Source: Ancistrus triradiatus (taxonomy: Eukaryota; Chordata; Actinopteri; Siluriformes; Loricariidae). From it: a stretch of 64,000 bases of DNA. Each line of letters opens with the position of its first letter. Within the stretch, counting starts at the first letter, position 1. The notes under the pieces are model-generated. The model had not been told where the DNA came from. It ran no database searches and saw only the letters and a program-made list of their open reading frames with translations. The position numbers and the translations under genes are program-made. Positions 34,901-45,355 of this stretch are shown in pieces. The DNA lies in assembly GCA_025084515.1 (NCBI GenBank), contig JAJAGP010000438.1:124001-188000 (forward strand), in the 5' to 3' direction.

Positions 34901-35494
34901 TCACTGTCCATTTTATCAGTACCACTTACCATATAGAAGCACTTTGTAGTTCTACAATTATACACTGTAGTCCATCTGTTTCTCTACATACTTTGTTATT
35001 CCCCTTTATTCTGTTCTCTAATGGTCAGGACACAACAGTGCTGCTGGAGTTTTTAAACACCGTGTTCACTCACTGTGCACTCTATTAGACACATACTCCA
35101 TATTGCTCCACCTTGTAGTGTAAAGTCAGAGACGGCAGCTCATCTGGTGTTGGACAGTTTGTGCTAGTCATCCTCTAATCCGACATCAGTGCTCACAGGA
35201 TGCTGGTGGCCGGATAATTTTGTCTACTGGACCATTTTCAGTCCAACAGTGACACTGAGGTGTTTAGAAACTCCAGCAGCACTGCTGTGTCTGATCCACT
35301 CATACCAGCACAACGCACACTAACACACCACCACCATATCAGTGTCACTGCAGTGCTGAGAATGAGCTTCCACTCAAATAGTACCTGATCTGTGGGGATT
35401 CTAACCATTGGAGAGCAGAATAAAGGAGACTGACTAAGTATATCAAGAAACAGAGGACTACAGTCTGTAATTTTAGAACTACAAAGTGCAGTGA
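34901..35494. mobile_element. Fold-back (palindromic) DNA element
   Basis: The left arm (TCACTGTCCATTTTATCAGT, then ACTTTGTAGTTCTACAATTA and TGTAGTCCATCTGTTTCT) is mirrored on the right as GAGGACTACAGTCTGTAATT and AGAACTACAAAGTGCAGTGA. Central blocks also pair (CAGTGCTGCTGGAGTTTTTA against AGAAACTCCAGCAGCACTGC). It is a type dispersed widely in fish genomes; the outermost right terminus is trimmed. Confidence 0.85.
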
Positions 35495-35605
35495 CCGCTA
35501 AAACTTAAATGAAGGTTAAGCGGGATATGAAATGAAAAACACAGAATGATTAAGACTTTGTGTGTTGTGGGATTTCCATAATTAAACACATTATAATGTT
35601 CAGAC

Positions 35606-35749
35606 CTGCTCCTGTCGCTCAAGCCAGCGGTCCACCATGGGGTGATTAGCGCTCAAAGAGGAACGATTGGTCTCTCGCTGGAACTCTCTCTGATTGGTCC
35701 AGTGTCCAGCATCGCGAGGAAGACTTCGGTACGTGTCCAAACCTCGACC
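35606..35749 (-). CDS. pard3: pard3 coding exon 3 of 8: linker before PDZ1
   Basis: Exactly 48 codons, phase 0 at both ends. It encodes LDTYRSLPRDAGHWTNQ, then REFQRETNRSSLSANHPMV and ending DRWLERQEQ. Vertebrate PARD3 has YRSLPRDTSNWSNQFQRD, SSLSASHPMVGKWLEKQEQ at this place, so identity is clear. The acceptor is CATCTCAG and the donor GTCTGAAC, a weak but GT-type donor. The block is the basic Ser-rich linker between the N-terminal domain and PDZ1, rich in possible phosphorylation sites. The frame is clean, in contrast to the preceding exon. Confidence 0.93.
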
Positions 35750-35899
35750 CTGAGATGTACACAGACATATGCAACGTGCATGAGTATCTGTATAAACTCT
35801 ATGGGTAACGTCACATTCACTGTGAAGCTGGAGATCAAACAAGCTCAAACGCAAGTACACAGATGTGAAACAAACATCTGTCCAACACATGGTAAGCAC

Positions 35900-36774
35900 A
35901 CAGATGTGTGACATACAACAAACGTTCTAAAAGCTCCAGAGGGCTGAAACTTTGCGTGCTATTCGCTCTAAAACTGTTCAAATTCTAAATCACGAAAATT
36001 GATCTATTACCAACAAATAAAAGTCAGCTGGAGAAATGTGCCTGCTGAACATGAACTACAGTGGTAAGCACTTACTGCAAGTAAGTAGTAAATAGGTGAA
36101 CACAGAAAATAACCTGAAACCGTCATCTTGTGGGATATTCCTATAATGACACTTGTTTTTTTATTTATTACTAAAACAAAGATGAAAGTGGTAAGTGATT
36201 GTGTATTATTTTTAGTGAGAAACACACATGCTCGAAAGTGATATAGAAAACTTTTATTACAATTGTCGATGATGGTGGGTCCTCCGCTAGTAATGAGATC
36301 TCACGGTGCGTCCGTGCTACGTTCAGTATTGTAACTTGGTGCTTGCAATCCACTTATCAAACTGGATCCTGACAAACGTCAGGATGTCCTCACACATCAA
36401 TTTCATCGTGGTTGAACCTGGACACTTCACTTGCATGCAAATGCTTCTTTCTTACTTGTGTAATGTTTTCGGTCCCTATGGGTAATAAATCACGCATCAG
36501 CAATAAGCTAGCACAAGATTGAAAAGAGTGAAAAAATACAAGGTCAGTGGTGATAGCATGTTATAAAGAGTAGAAAATGAGAAAGGTTTTAGGATAGAAC
36601 TTACAAAAAGAGAGCTAGAAATAATGGTTCAGAAAGAGACTAAAAGCAAAAGGGCATGAAAGAGTGAAAGCTGACGTCATGCAAGGAACGATTCCTTTTG
36701 GAATAATACCTTGTGCAATGCCATGGTGGGTTTGTTATTGTGTAAGCAGTAATCTTCATACACAGTAATCGGGA
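35900..36774. other. Intron of pard3, nothing recognised
   Basis: AT-rich sequence with no exon-like or repeat structure I can support. Confidence 0.4.
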
Positions 36775-36960
36775 CTGTTGGTAGCCTAGCGGTAAGGTAC
36801 TGGACTATGGAACCAGAAGTCCCAATGTTCAAATCCCACCTCTGACAAGCTGCTCTGTTGGGTCCTTGAGCAAGACCCTTAACCCCATTGCTTGGAGTGT
36901 AAGTCTGTACCAATTGTACGTCGCTCTGGATAAGGGCGTCTCTAAATGCTGTAAATGTAC
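36775..36960 (+). repeat. tRNA-derived SINE, full-length type
   Basis: The head GGTAGCCTAGCGGTAAGGTA (A-box region) and B box GTTCAAATCCC are followed by TTGGGTCCTTGAGCAAGACC and the tail GTCGCTCTGGATAAGGGCGT then CTCTAAATGCTGTAAATG. The same family recurs at 56291, 57178, 58008, 58190 and in their copies after the gap. Confidence 0.88.
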
Positions 36961-37019
36961 ATGTATTCTGGGTTAGCTATAGTGTAATGGTGTGTTCTTG
37001 GCCACAGTACAACTGTAGA

Positions 37020-37870
37020 TTGCCATTCTATGTTAGCTATGGCATCATGGTGTTCTGGGTGGGTCATGGTGTGTATGCGTTCTGGGTGGGTCATAGGTGT
37101 GATGGAGTTCTGGGGAAGGGTCGTGGTGAGTGATGGGCGTTCTGGGTGGTCGTGGTGTGTGATGGCGTTCTTGTGTTTGGGTCGTGGTTCTGGTTTTGGT
37201 CGTGGTTCTGGGTTGGTCGTTGGTGTGTGAGGGGTTCTGGGTTGGTGTGGTTCGGGTTGGTCGTGGTGTGTGATGGCGTGCCGGGTTGGTCGTGGTTTGT
37301 GATGGCGTTCTAAGTTTTGGGGTCGCGGTGTGTGTGGCGTCTTGGTGGGTCGCTGTGTGGTGATGGCGTCTTGGTGGGTCGCGGTGGTGGATGCGTTCTG
37401 GGTTGTCGTGGTTCTGGGTTGGGTCGTGGTGGGTGGTGGCTCTGGGTTGGTCGTGTTTCTGGGTTTGGTCCCGCGTGGTGATGGCGTCTTGGTGGGGCGC
37501 GGTGTGTGATGCGTTCTTGTGGGTCGCGGTGTGTGATGGCTTCTGGGTGGGTCGGCGGTGTGTGATGGCGTCTGGGTTTGGTCCGCGTGTTGTGATGGCG
37601 TTCTGGGTTGGTCCGCGGTGTGTGATGCGTTCTGTTGGTCGCTGTTTGTTATGTCGTCTTGTTGGTTGGTGTGTGATGCCGTTCTGGGTTGTCGTGGTTT
37701 GTGATGGCGTTCTGGTTGGTCATGGGTGTATGGCGTTCTGGGTTGGTCATGGTGTTTATGGCGTTCGGGTGGTCATGGTGTGGTTATGGCGTTCTGGGTT
37801 GATTGCTAAGTGGTGCCCATTTTTGGGGTGGTTAATGTTGTACAATGGGTTCTGGGTAGTTTATAGTGTA
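37020..37870. repeat. GT-rich minisatellite, unit about 29 bp, very irregular
   Basis: Repeats of GTGTGTGATGGCGTTCTGGG followed by TTGGTCGTG recur some 25-30 times with many single-base gains and losses. Better-ordered units flank it (36960-37060 and 37770-37900). Open frames across it rich in Gly/Trp/Val/Ser are artefacts. Confidence 0.9.
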
Positions 37871-37945
37871 TGATGAAACTCTGGTTAGAGTATAATGGAT
37901 GATGCCATGGACTAATCACAGTACTACACCAATGTTATTGCATAC

Positions 37946-38114
37946 CTTTCTCTCAAGCTGCTGGTGCCAGTGGAGTAGCGTGACTTGAGAAATCCTGGCT
38001 GTGCTTGACCATCCGTGTTGGTTTTTTCTGGAAGGTTCTTCAGCCAAAAAATCATATTGAAGTCAAATTCAGTAACGGCAGGATCGCGGCTGCGTCCTAC
38101 ATGCAGTGGCCTAT
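37946..38114 (-). CDS. pard3: pard3 coding exon 2 of 8: linker, frame-disrupted in this assembly
   Basis: The 169-nt exon starts with PLHVGRSRDPA, matching PARD3 PLHVRRSSDPA. Downstream conserved blocks lie in other frames: EEPSRKN needs one extra base, PTR (codons CCA ACA CGG) lies in a third frame, WSSTA is back in the second, and GFLK is in the first again. The GT donor (GTATGC) leaves two codon bases, but the next exon begins on a codon boundary, so the exon is one base short (or two too long) overall. No stop codon occurs in the first frame, so the exon can look intact if junction phase is ignored. The exon sits next to a noisy minisatellite and a noisy Tc1 copy, so consensus error is the likeliest cause; a real frameshift or an alternative donor is possible. 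Confidence 0.85.
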
Positions 38115-38274
38115 CTGAGGAACAGAGATAACAAATTTACATACAACCATCATTAAATACACGCAACCAATTCCACATACAAATAAAGCTTTTGCAAGGT
38201 TTTGGATTGAGTCTCTCTCAAATTCTTTGTTTCTCTGAACTTGTTCATGCTGAAAAATAATTCTTGCCCTGTAT

Positions 38275-39901
38275 ATATACGTGGTGCTTTGAAGGTTTGT
38301 GAACCCTTTAAATTTCTATTTTCTTCTAGAATGTTCTATATTTATCATAGGAATTTCCACACAAGTCCTAACAGTAGAATAGAGAACCCGTTAAACAAAT
38401 GAGACAAAAATATTATACTTGGTCTTTATTTATATTGAGGAAAATGGACCAATATTTTACAATTTTACATATTAAGTGAGTGGCATAAATATGTGACCCT
38501 TTGCTTTTATTATCTGGTGGTGCCCCCCTGTGCAGCAATAACTGTCAACTAAACCGTTTTCCTGTAACTGTTTGATCGTCCTGCCACCGGCTTGGAGGAA
38601 TTTTAGAACATTCCTCCTTACAGAACTTCAGCTCTGGGATGTTGTGTGGGTTTCCTCACATTATCTGCTCCCCGCCCAACCTTTTTTTTTTCAGGTCCTT
38701 CCCACAACATTTTTCGATTGGATTAAGGTCAGGACTTTGAACTTGGCCATTCCAAACCATTAACTTTATTCTTCTTTAACCATTCTTTGGGTCAACGACT
38801 TGTGTGCTTAGGTCGTTGTCTTGCCGCATTACCCACCTTTTTGAGATCAGTTCCGGACAGATTGTCCTAACATTTTACTTTTAGAATTCTCTGTATATTC
38901 CTGAATTTATTTTTCATCAATGATGGGCAAGACGTCCTGGCCCTATGCAGCAAAACAGGCCCCAAACCATGATATACCACCACCATGTTTTCACAGATGG
39001 GATAAGGTTCTGTGTGGAATTCAGTGTTTTCCTTTCTCCCAAAAATACGCCTTTTCTTTTAAAACAGAAAAAGTTTTCTATTTGGTCTCATCTTTCCACA
39101 AAAACATTCTTCCAATAGCTTTCTGGCTGGCCCATCTTTAGCAAACTGCAGACCAAGCAGCAACGTTCTTTTTGGAGAGCAGTGGCTTTCTCCTTGCAAC
39201 GCTGCCATGCACACCATTGTTGTTCAGTTTTCTTCTGATGGGTGACTCATGAAAATTATTAACTTAAGCCCAAAGTGAGAGGCGCCTTCTTTGCTTAGAA
39301 GTTACCCTGGGTCCTTTGTGACCCTCACCAACTATTACAACACGCCTTGGTCTTGGAGTTATTTTTGTTGTTGACCACTCCTGGGGATGGGTATACAATG
39401 GTCTTGAATTCCCTCAATTTTTACACATCTGACTGTGGATTGGGGAGTCCCACCTTTAGATATGGTTTTGTAATCTTTTCTAGCCTGAGAGGCATCAACA
39501 CTCCTTTTCTGAGGTCCTCCAGAAATCTCCTTTGTTTTTGTGCCATGGATAAACTTTCCACCAACGTGTTGATAGCAGACTTCGATAGATCCCTGTTCCT
39601 TTACAATAAAACCGGATGCCTTGATTGTCCATCCACTGATTGAAACAACTGAACTACTTTCCCCTTCAAATAACTGTGGGTCCCTAGAGGCTCACATACT
39701 TTTGCCACTCACTAATATGTAATACTGGATCATTTTCCTCCATAAATAAATGAGCAAGTATAATATTTTTGTCTCATTTGTTTAACTGGGTTCTCTTTAT
39801 CTACTTTTAGGACTTGTGTGAAAATCTGATGATGTTTCAGGTCATATATATGCAGAAATATAGAAAATTCTAAAGGGTTCACAAACTTAAGCACCACTGT
39901 A
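38275..39901 (-). pseudogene. Tc1-like element, family G, both ends, heavily indel-ridden
   Basis: Ends are GTGGTGCTTTGAAGGTTTGT then GAACCC on the left and GGGTTCACAAACTTAAGCAC then CACTGTA on the right. The minus-strand transposase gene shows the same blocks as 42433-42950, but with frequent extra bases in homopolymers (CCCCAAACC for CCCAAACC, GTTTTCACAG for GTTTCACAG, AAAAATACGC for AAAAATAACGC). Reading frames are therefore shattered. Confidence 0.88.
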
Positions 39902-40564
39902 AACACTGAGTATAAGCATGGCCTTAGTATTTTATTAAAACACTGAAATACTGATGCAAGATACTCACTATTTCGAAATACACAAAATTACAGTACATTC
40001 TCAAATAACGTACAGGATGTCTCCAACGCTTGTTGCTAAACATCTACTAAGCCTCTAAACACGAAATTATGAGATATACAGTATAATGGAAACATATGAT
40101 CAAGCTACAGGCAGGAATCCATCCAGAATATTTTCTGTGACATTACTTTGTGGCTTTAGAAATGTTTAGAAATGTTCTACAGCGCAGTCAATGGGAATGG
40201 CAATGCTGATCATATTTTTAAATACTGCCAAACATTGTTTCTGACTGGTCATTACATAAAAGCTTGGAAAGCCGTGTGGCCTACATGGTTTTGAAAGGTA
40301 AAACCACTGGAGTGAGTCAGACATTTACTTTTTCTCCCATGTTTCTTCAACAAAAAACACTGTATTACTAATTCAAATTCCAGCACTGAAGTGTGAGTAG
40401 TGTTAACAGAGAAGTTACAATATAAACAGAGGCACTAAAACAGTGATACATGCTACAGAAGGTAACTGGTATTAATCACCTTCATATTATAGAGTGTTTA
40501 CAAGCCCTAGACGTTAAAATCAATTAAAATTTGAACTTTTATCAATGACACGAATGTGCATTTG

Positions 40565-40955
40565 AAAACAGGTATGTGCCGTTTAACGTCTGCATTACGT
40601 TTTGTGAAACAGGACATTGATCAAAATGGACACTGACTGGACATGCAATATGTAAACTTCTACTACAGCACTGTACTATACAATACAGTCATTCTTATCA
40701 CATGTATCTTTTAAATAAAACTTCTCGAAAACAAAAGAAAATGTTACCATGGTGTTTTCTGCCTTTCAAGACTGTGATTCCCTTTCCTGCCACCAGGTGG
40801 GACAACAGTTCGCTCATAATTTTCTGACATTCAGACATCAATTGGATGTATATCAGAGAGTTTTATTTACCATGATAATTCTTCAGACCTCTGACTTTAA
40901 AGCGAACAGACATTGATCAGATGGACCTCAAACGGTGCACAACTGTACAGAAAAC
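40565..40955. mobile_element. Family R element, apparently complete, with imperfect terminal inverted repeats
   Basis: The left end TATGTGCCGTTTAACGTC pairs imperfectly with the complement of the right end GACCTCAAACGGTGCACAAC. Interior blocks GTGAAACAGGACATTGATC, CTTTCAAGACTGTGATTCC and CATCAATTGGATGTATATC are shared with other copies. About 390 bp, non-coding. Confidence 0.65.
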
Positions 40956-41443
40956 GCACATTCAAGTGCGAGTCATCTGTAATCTGTAGCAGGAATGATT
41001 ATTTAATCCCATACCGACTCTTCAGTCACTACTCTACAATTCTCACATTGCAAAATTCTTCATCGATTGGTGTCCTCAGTGCCAAAACATCTTTTAAAGT
41101 GTTGTGAGAAGGAACGGAAACATTACAAATACTTCACTGTGTTGATGGCCTGAAATGCAGGAATGGATGTTTCTTAACAAATGAAATTATATTGACCAGA
41201 CAAAACATGAAATATCTTGGGTTCATACCATCTCCAATGAAATAAAAGTCAAAATAAATCTAAGACACACTGCATTGTCCATACTGCCTCAACTTTTTCT
41301 GATTTGGGGTTGTATTAGCAGGCAATACCTTACCATAGGACATTCCTTACAGTCACTGATAGGAATGTACCAGAGCTACCAGAGAGATATAAATGTTCTG
41401 ATGCTTCTCCAATCACAGATACTCAGGTATGTCTGGTACTTAC

Positions 41444-41639
41444 TGGTGCGTAGCGCGGAGGGTGTGACCTCTATCTCACTGCTGGGCTGGTAGGAGTTAA
41501 AGGTCTGGAAGGAGGAGATGGGAGTGGAGGAGGAGACCTCTCCAGAGAAGAGGTCAGGAGACTGTGTACCTGTAGAGCTCGCACTCGTCCCATCACCTCC
41601 TCCAACGTGAGGCTCCTGTTCCTCATACACCGCCACCAA
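41444..41639 (-). CDS. pard3: pard3 coding exon 1 of 8 visible: end of N-terminal domain and Ser/Thr linker
   Basis: This 196-nt exon begins LVAVYEEQEP, the last strand of the Par-3 N-terminal oligomerisation (CR1) domain, where vertebrate PARD3 reads LVAVFDEQDP. It continues with DGTSASSTGTQSPD and SSEIEVTPSALR, both strongly conserved in PARD3. The acceptor is a CTGTAG after a pyrimidine-rich tract and the donor is GTAAGTACC, close to consensus. The exon starts on a codon boundary and ends after one codon base; joined to the next exon it gives RTNRPLHV, matching the PARD3 RANMPLHV region. The middle (VSSSTPISSFQTFNSYQP) is a serine-rich linker of low conservation. The frame is open throughout. 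Confidence 0.93.
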
Positions 41640-41719
41640 CTACAGAGAGACAGAAAAGGAAAGGAAGCAAGTGGGAGAGAGTCATTTTTATGTTATTAAA
41701 GTAATACAGACTGACACGG

Positions 41720-42310
41720 AGTGTGTTTACATGCACTTAATAATCCGATAACTGCAGACAATCAGATTTTGTCAGTAATCCAGTCAATGAGTATACATGC
41801 ACTTGAGTAATCAGATAATGGGAAACCTCCGGGTTTACACGACTCAGTAATCGGATTTCAACTTTGCAACCGGCCAATAATCTCAGTAAAATGTGTGCCA
41901 AACTTCAGACTTTAATGTTAAATAATCAAATTATTCATTTTCTTGAGTATATACTGCGTTTCAGAGTCTCCACCAAACGTTCGACATACGTTTCACTGCC
42001 TTAAACTCCGTGATGCATTTAATAACAAAGTTGCCAAATCCAGCAAGAAAAACTTCCCTGCCAAAGTCAACAGAAAAAGAGACCAAATAAAAGCCAAATC
42101 ATTAGAATATGCAGACCTGGCAACTGTGGCGCGAAGGCTAGTACAGATGCACAGACTGAAAACACTGGGTAACTGGTGTACATGCTAAGAGAAATCTGAT
42201 TACTGTGGTAAATTCCATCTCTCTACTTGATTTCTTAATCTGATTTCTAGATCAGAGTACGCTGTATACATGGCCCCTTGAATAGTCAGATAGCTGCACA
42301 AAACACACTC
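41720..42310. mobile_element. Non-autonomous DNA element, family B, longer copy
   Basis: Starts GAGTGTGTTTACATGCACTT then AATAATCCGATAAC. The interior has CTAGATCAGAGTACGCTGTA, the complement of which occurs in the other copies, and ends near CAAAACACACTCAC. A plus-strand frame at 41943-42188 (KLRDAFNNKVAKSSKKN) shows no known domain. Confidence 0.7.
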
Positions 42311-42311
42311 A

Positions 42312-43803
42312 CTGAATATATACTCACTGGCCACTTTTTACACCTTGCTAATACCAAATCAAACCCACTTCGGCCTTCATAACTGCCTTCATTATTCAAC
42401 CAGGTGTTGGAAACGTTCCTCAGAGATTTTGGGTTCTCTGATATAATTCAGAATTTATTTTTCCATCAGTGATGACAAGCCGTCCTGGCCCAGATGCAGC
42501 AAAACAGGCCCAAACCATGATACTACCACCACCATGTTTCACAGATGGGATAAGGTTCTTATGTTGGAATGCAGTGTTATGCTTTCTCCAAAAATAACGC
42601 TTTTCTTTTAAAACAAAAAGTTCTATTTTGGTCTCATCCGTCCACAAAACATTTTTCCAATGGCCTTCTGGCTTGTCCACGTGATCTTTAGCAAACTGCA
42701 GACGAGCAGCAATGTTCTTTTTGGAGAGCAGTGGCTTTCTCCTTGCAACCCTGCCATGCACACCATTGTTGGTCAGTGTTCTTCTTCTGATGGTGGACTC
42801 ATGAATATTAACATTAGCCAAAGTGAGAGAGGCCTTCAGTTGCTTAGAAGTTACCCTGGGGTCCTTTGTGACCTCACCAACTAGTACACGCCTTGCTCTT
42901 GGAGTGATCTTTGTTGGTCAACCACTCCTGGGGAGGGTAACAATGGTCTTGAAACGTTCCTCAGAGATTTTGGATCCATATTGACACAACAGCATCAGTT
43001 GAAAGTGAATTTCCCGCTCCCCCAGAGCTCAAAGGTGATCTATTGGATTGAGATTTGGTGCCTGTGGAGGCCATCTCAGCACAGCGAATTCACTGTCATG
43101 TTCATTATACGATGCTCAATTGGTATTAAGGGGTCATGAGTGCCAAAAAATATCCCCCACATCATTAAACCACCACCACCAGCCTGAACCATTGATACAA
43201 GGCAAGATGGATCCATGCTTTCACGTTGTTTACCCCAAATCCGCAGCAGAAATCAAGACCAGACAGTGTTTTTCCAATCTTCTATTGTTCAATTTGGGTG
43301 AGCCCTTTCAAACTGTAGCCTCAGTTGCCTGTTCTTAGCTGATGGCAGTGAGACCCAGTGTGATCTTCTGTTGTTGAAGCCCATCTGCTTCAATGTTCAA
43401 CACGTTATGTGTTCAGATATACCTTGGTTGACAAGTAGCTATTTGTGTTACTGTTGCCTTTCTGTCAGCTCGAACCAATCTGGCCATTCTTCTCTGACCT
43501 GAGCATTTTCACCCAGAAACTGCCGCTCACTGGATATTTTCTCTTTTTTGGACCACTCTCTGTAAGCCTTACAGATGGCTGAGGGTGAAACTCCCAGTAC
43601 ATCAGCAGCCTGTTTAGCACCAACAACCATGGCACATTCAAAGTCACTTAAATCAACTTTCTTCCCCATTCTGACCCTCAGTTTGAACTTCTGCAGGTCG
43701 TCTTGACCATGTCTACATTCCTAAATGCATTAAATTGCTGCCATGTGATTGGTTGATTAGATATTCAGATGAACAGGTGTACCTAATAAAGTGGCCGGTG
43801 AGA
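42312..43803 (-). mobile_element. Tc1-like element, family C, both ends, carrying a nested fragment
   Basis: Ends are TACTCACTGGCCACTTTTTA then CACC and GGTGTACCTAATAAAGTGGC then CGGTGAGA. The minus-strand transposase begins at 43669 (KKVDLSDFECAMVVGAKQAA, then VSPSAICKAYREWSKKEK). The body is broken by stops and by the family G fragment at 42433-42950. Confidence 0.9.
42410..42973 (-). mobile_element. Family G transposase fragment inserted in family C element, flanked by 23-bp direct repeats
   Basis: The fragment (42433-42950) encodes, on the minus strand, ESTIRRRTLTNNGVHGRVAR, KDHVDKPEGHWKNVLWTDET (first catalytic Asp) and VKHGGGSIMVWACF. It has neither terminal repeat of its own family. 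A perfect 23-bp direct repeat beginning GAAACGTTCC and ending GAGATTTTGG lies at 42410-42432 and 42951-42973. The family C sequence resumes exactly after the second copy (ATCCATATTGACAC). Confidence 0.88.
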
Positions 43804-44479
43804 CAATGTAAAACAACAGTACAGGGTTACTGCGAGGGGTAATACATCTACAGCACATACAGTATATCCATTTACACTGCAGCATGAGGCGCCAACAGCT
43901 TTATCTGATATATATGTATGATGTTGCTGTTAAAGACTAGCAGTCTTTTGATTTATGAAGTACTCCCATAAATACGAGTGTGTCTCCTCAATTAGCTCAC
44001 AGTGTTGTCCTTTCCATGACCGAGTCCCAAGAGACAACGAGCTATTTGGGGCAGAGGGAGGCAACACATGATTTAAAGAGGACATCTGATACCAATTATA
44101 TTCGTTTCTGCATGTGTCTGTACGTGGGGGGGGTTTGTGTAACATCTTGGCTCAAGCACATGACCTAACGAGAAAAAAACGAATCATCCAGGGTTGAACA
44201 AGTTGCAACTTTTAGTTGCGTTAGATGAGAACATAATAGACCGCTGAAGTTACAGGCTTCTTCATGAAAGCTTTCCCAACCATATCTAAATTAATGCAGC
44301 ATGTGTGAGTGCTGTTGCATCAGCCAAAAGGCTTAATCCTGCTCCATGAGCAAAACTATGTGGGCACCCAAACATCACATCCATGTACTTGTTCAACATT
44401 TCATTCCAAAACCTCAAGAATTATTTGGGAGATGTTTTTCATTTGCTCCTACGTGGCATTCGGGTAGGTTTGGAACATA

Positions 44480-44700
44480 CTGTAGATGAAAGAACTTCCA
44501 TTCAGCCAAAAGAGCAGAATTGTTGCTGGGTGGCAAATCCTGATTCAACCTGTTAACCTCCAAGACTCCAAACTCTCAGAATATGCAGAGTTTGACAAAG
44601 CAAACAAAGTCAAAGAAGCTAAAGCTAAAGCTAGCGAGAGCGCAGAGTCAGGCACAAGCCAACAAACTTCACTCAAACTCGGCTATTGAAAGTCCTGGTC
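44480..44700 (+). pseudogene. hAT transposase N-terminal remnant
   Basis: The plus-strand frame with SEYAEFDKANKVKEAKAKAS and ESAESGTSQQ resembles the block YVEFDKAEANSAESAE seen at 25609-25418. It is a small relic without recognisable ends. Confidence 0.5.
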
Positions 44701-45179
44701 TTGACTCGGACTCTGTGTCCCCCAGTCTTGGCTTCACTCAGACTCGGCTCTAGCAGTCTTGACTACAACACAACGTTAAAGACAGCTCGAGAACTAACTT
44801 ATTTCACCATCTGCAAACTAACCACTGTGCAGAATATAGATTATGACAAACATGGAGTCAGCTGTCCACAACAGGCTTAAACCAGCCAAGGTACCAGCAC
44901 AAATACACACTCAGCAAACCTTAGTAGAATCATTCTGCAAAAAAAAGTTATGACAAGAAATACAATGGATGGCAAGACATAAAGCTGTCATTAATTACAC
45001 TGTGGAAAACGGTGCCAATTCAGGAGGAACCCAAAATGGGTTCGAACAACCTTTGAATACTTTGGACCCAATATATATAATGCCAAAGTATTGTATAGAA
45101 GTAAAGTATAGAAATAATTCTATTTATTGACAACATCCTAGAAAACACTGAGCTCCATCTATAGCCTTAAGGTTTCTTC

Positions 45180-45355
45180 CCTTACTTCAAATGACTCAAT
45201 TTCTTACGACTACGTCGCCAAACCGTCACCCACTTGCCCTGCTGCGAGGACTCTGCCGGGGCTCTAACTTCACCTGTGGCCTCCAGATCTGCTAAGCTAG
45301 GAGCTGAGCTAGCCTTCTCTAATGTCTGGATGCGCGCCTCTCGTTGTTATGGTAG
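45180..45355 (-). pseudogene. Possible retroelement ORF1/gag-like fragment
   Basis: A minus-strand reading gives ARIQTLEKASSAPSLADLEA then TGEVRAPAESSQQGKWVTVW and RRSRKK. It has the look of a retroelement nucleic-acid-binding protein fragment, but the family was not identified. Frames outside this block are closed. Confidence 0.4.

Larger units (their letters stand above)
3562..41639 (-). other. pard3: pard3 gene locus, partial (eight internal coding exons)
   Basis: Par-3 is the scaffold of the PAR3-PAR6-aPKC polarity complex at tight junctions and the apical cortex. Eight minus-strand exons match vertebrate PARD3 in order: 41639-41444, 38114-37946, 35749-35606, 28919-28828, 21057-20974, 19031-18906, 16355-15991 and 3701-3562, about 1.3 kb of coding sequence. 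All exon borders have AG acceptors and GT donors, and codon phases fit at every junction except after the second exon. Introns run from about 1.9 to 12.3 kb and are packed with transposons. The motif SITSRDV with GGSAPIYVKNILP in PDZ2 favours PARD3 over its paralogue PARD3B. Missing here are the N-terminal start, the rest of PDZ2, PDZ3 and the aPKC-binding region. Teleosts often keep several pard3 copies, so which one this is cannot be settled from the window. Confidence 0.93.

Noticed and set aside
36780..36860. tRNA gene-like A and B boxes
   Set aside because: They belong to a SINE with its typical tail; no cloverleaf acceptor stem was seen. The same holds for the SINEs at 21915, 56291 and 61882.
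37030..37873. Gly/Trp/Val-rich open frames up to 160 codons
   Set aside because: They lie wholly in the irregular minisatellite.
41943..42188. Basic open frame (KSSKKNFPAKVNRKRDQ) as a small gene
   Set aside because: It lies inside a family B non-autonomous element and has no recognisable domain or splice context.
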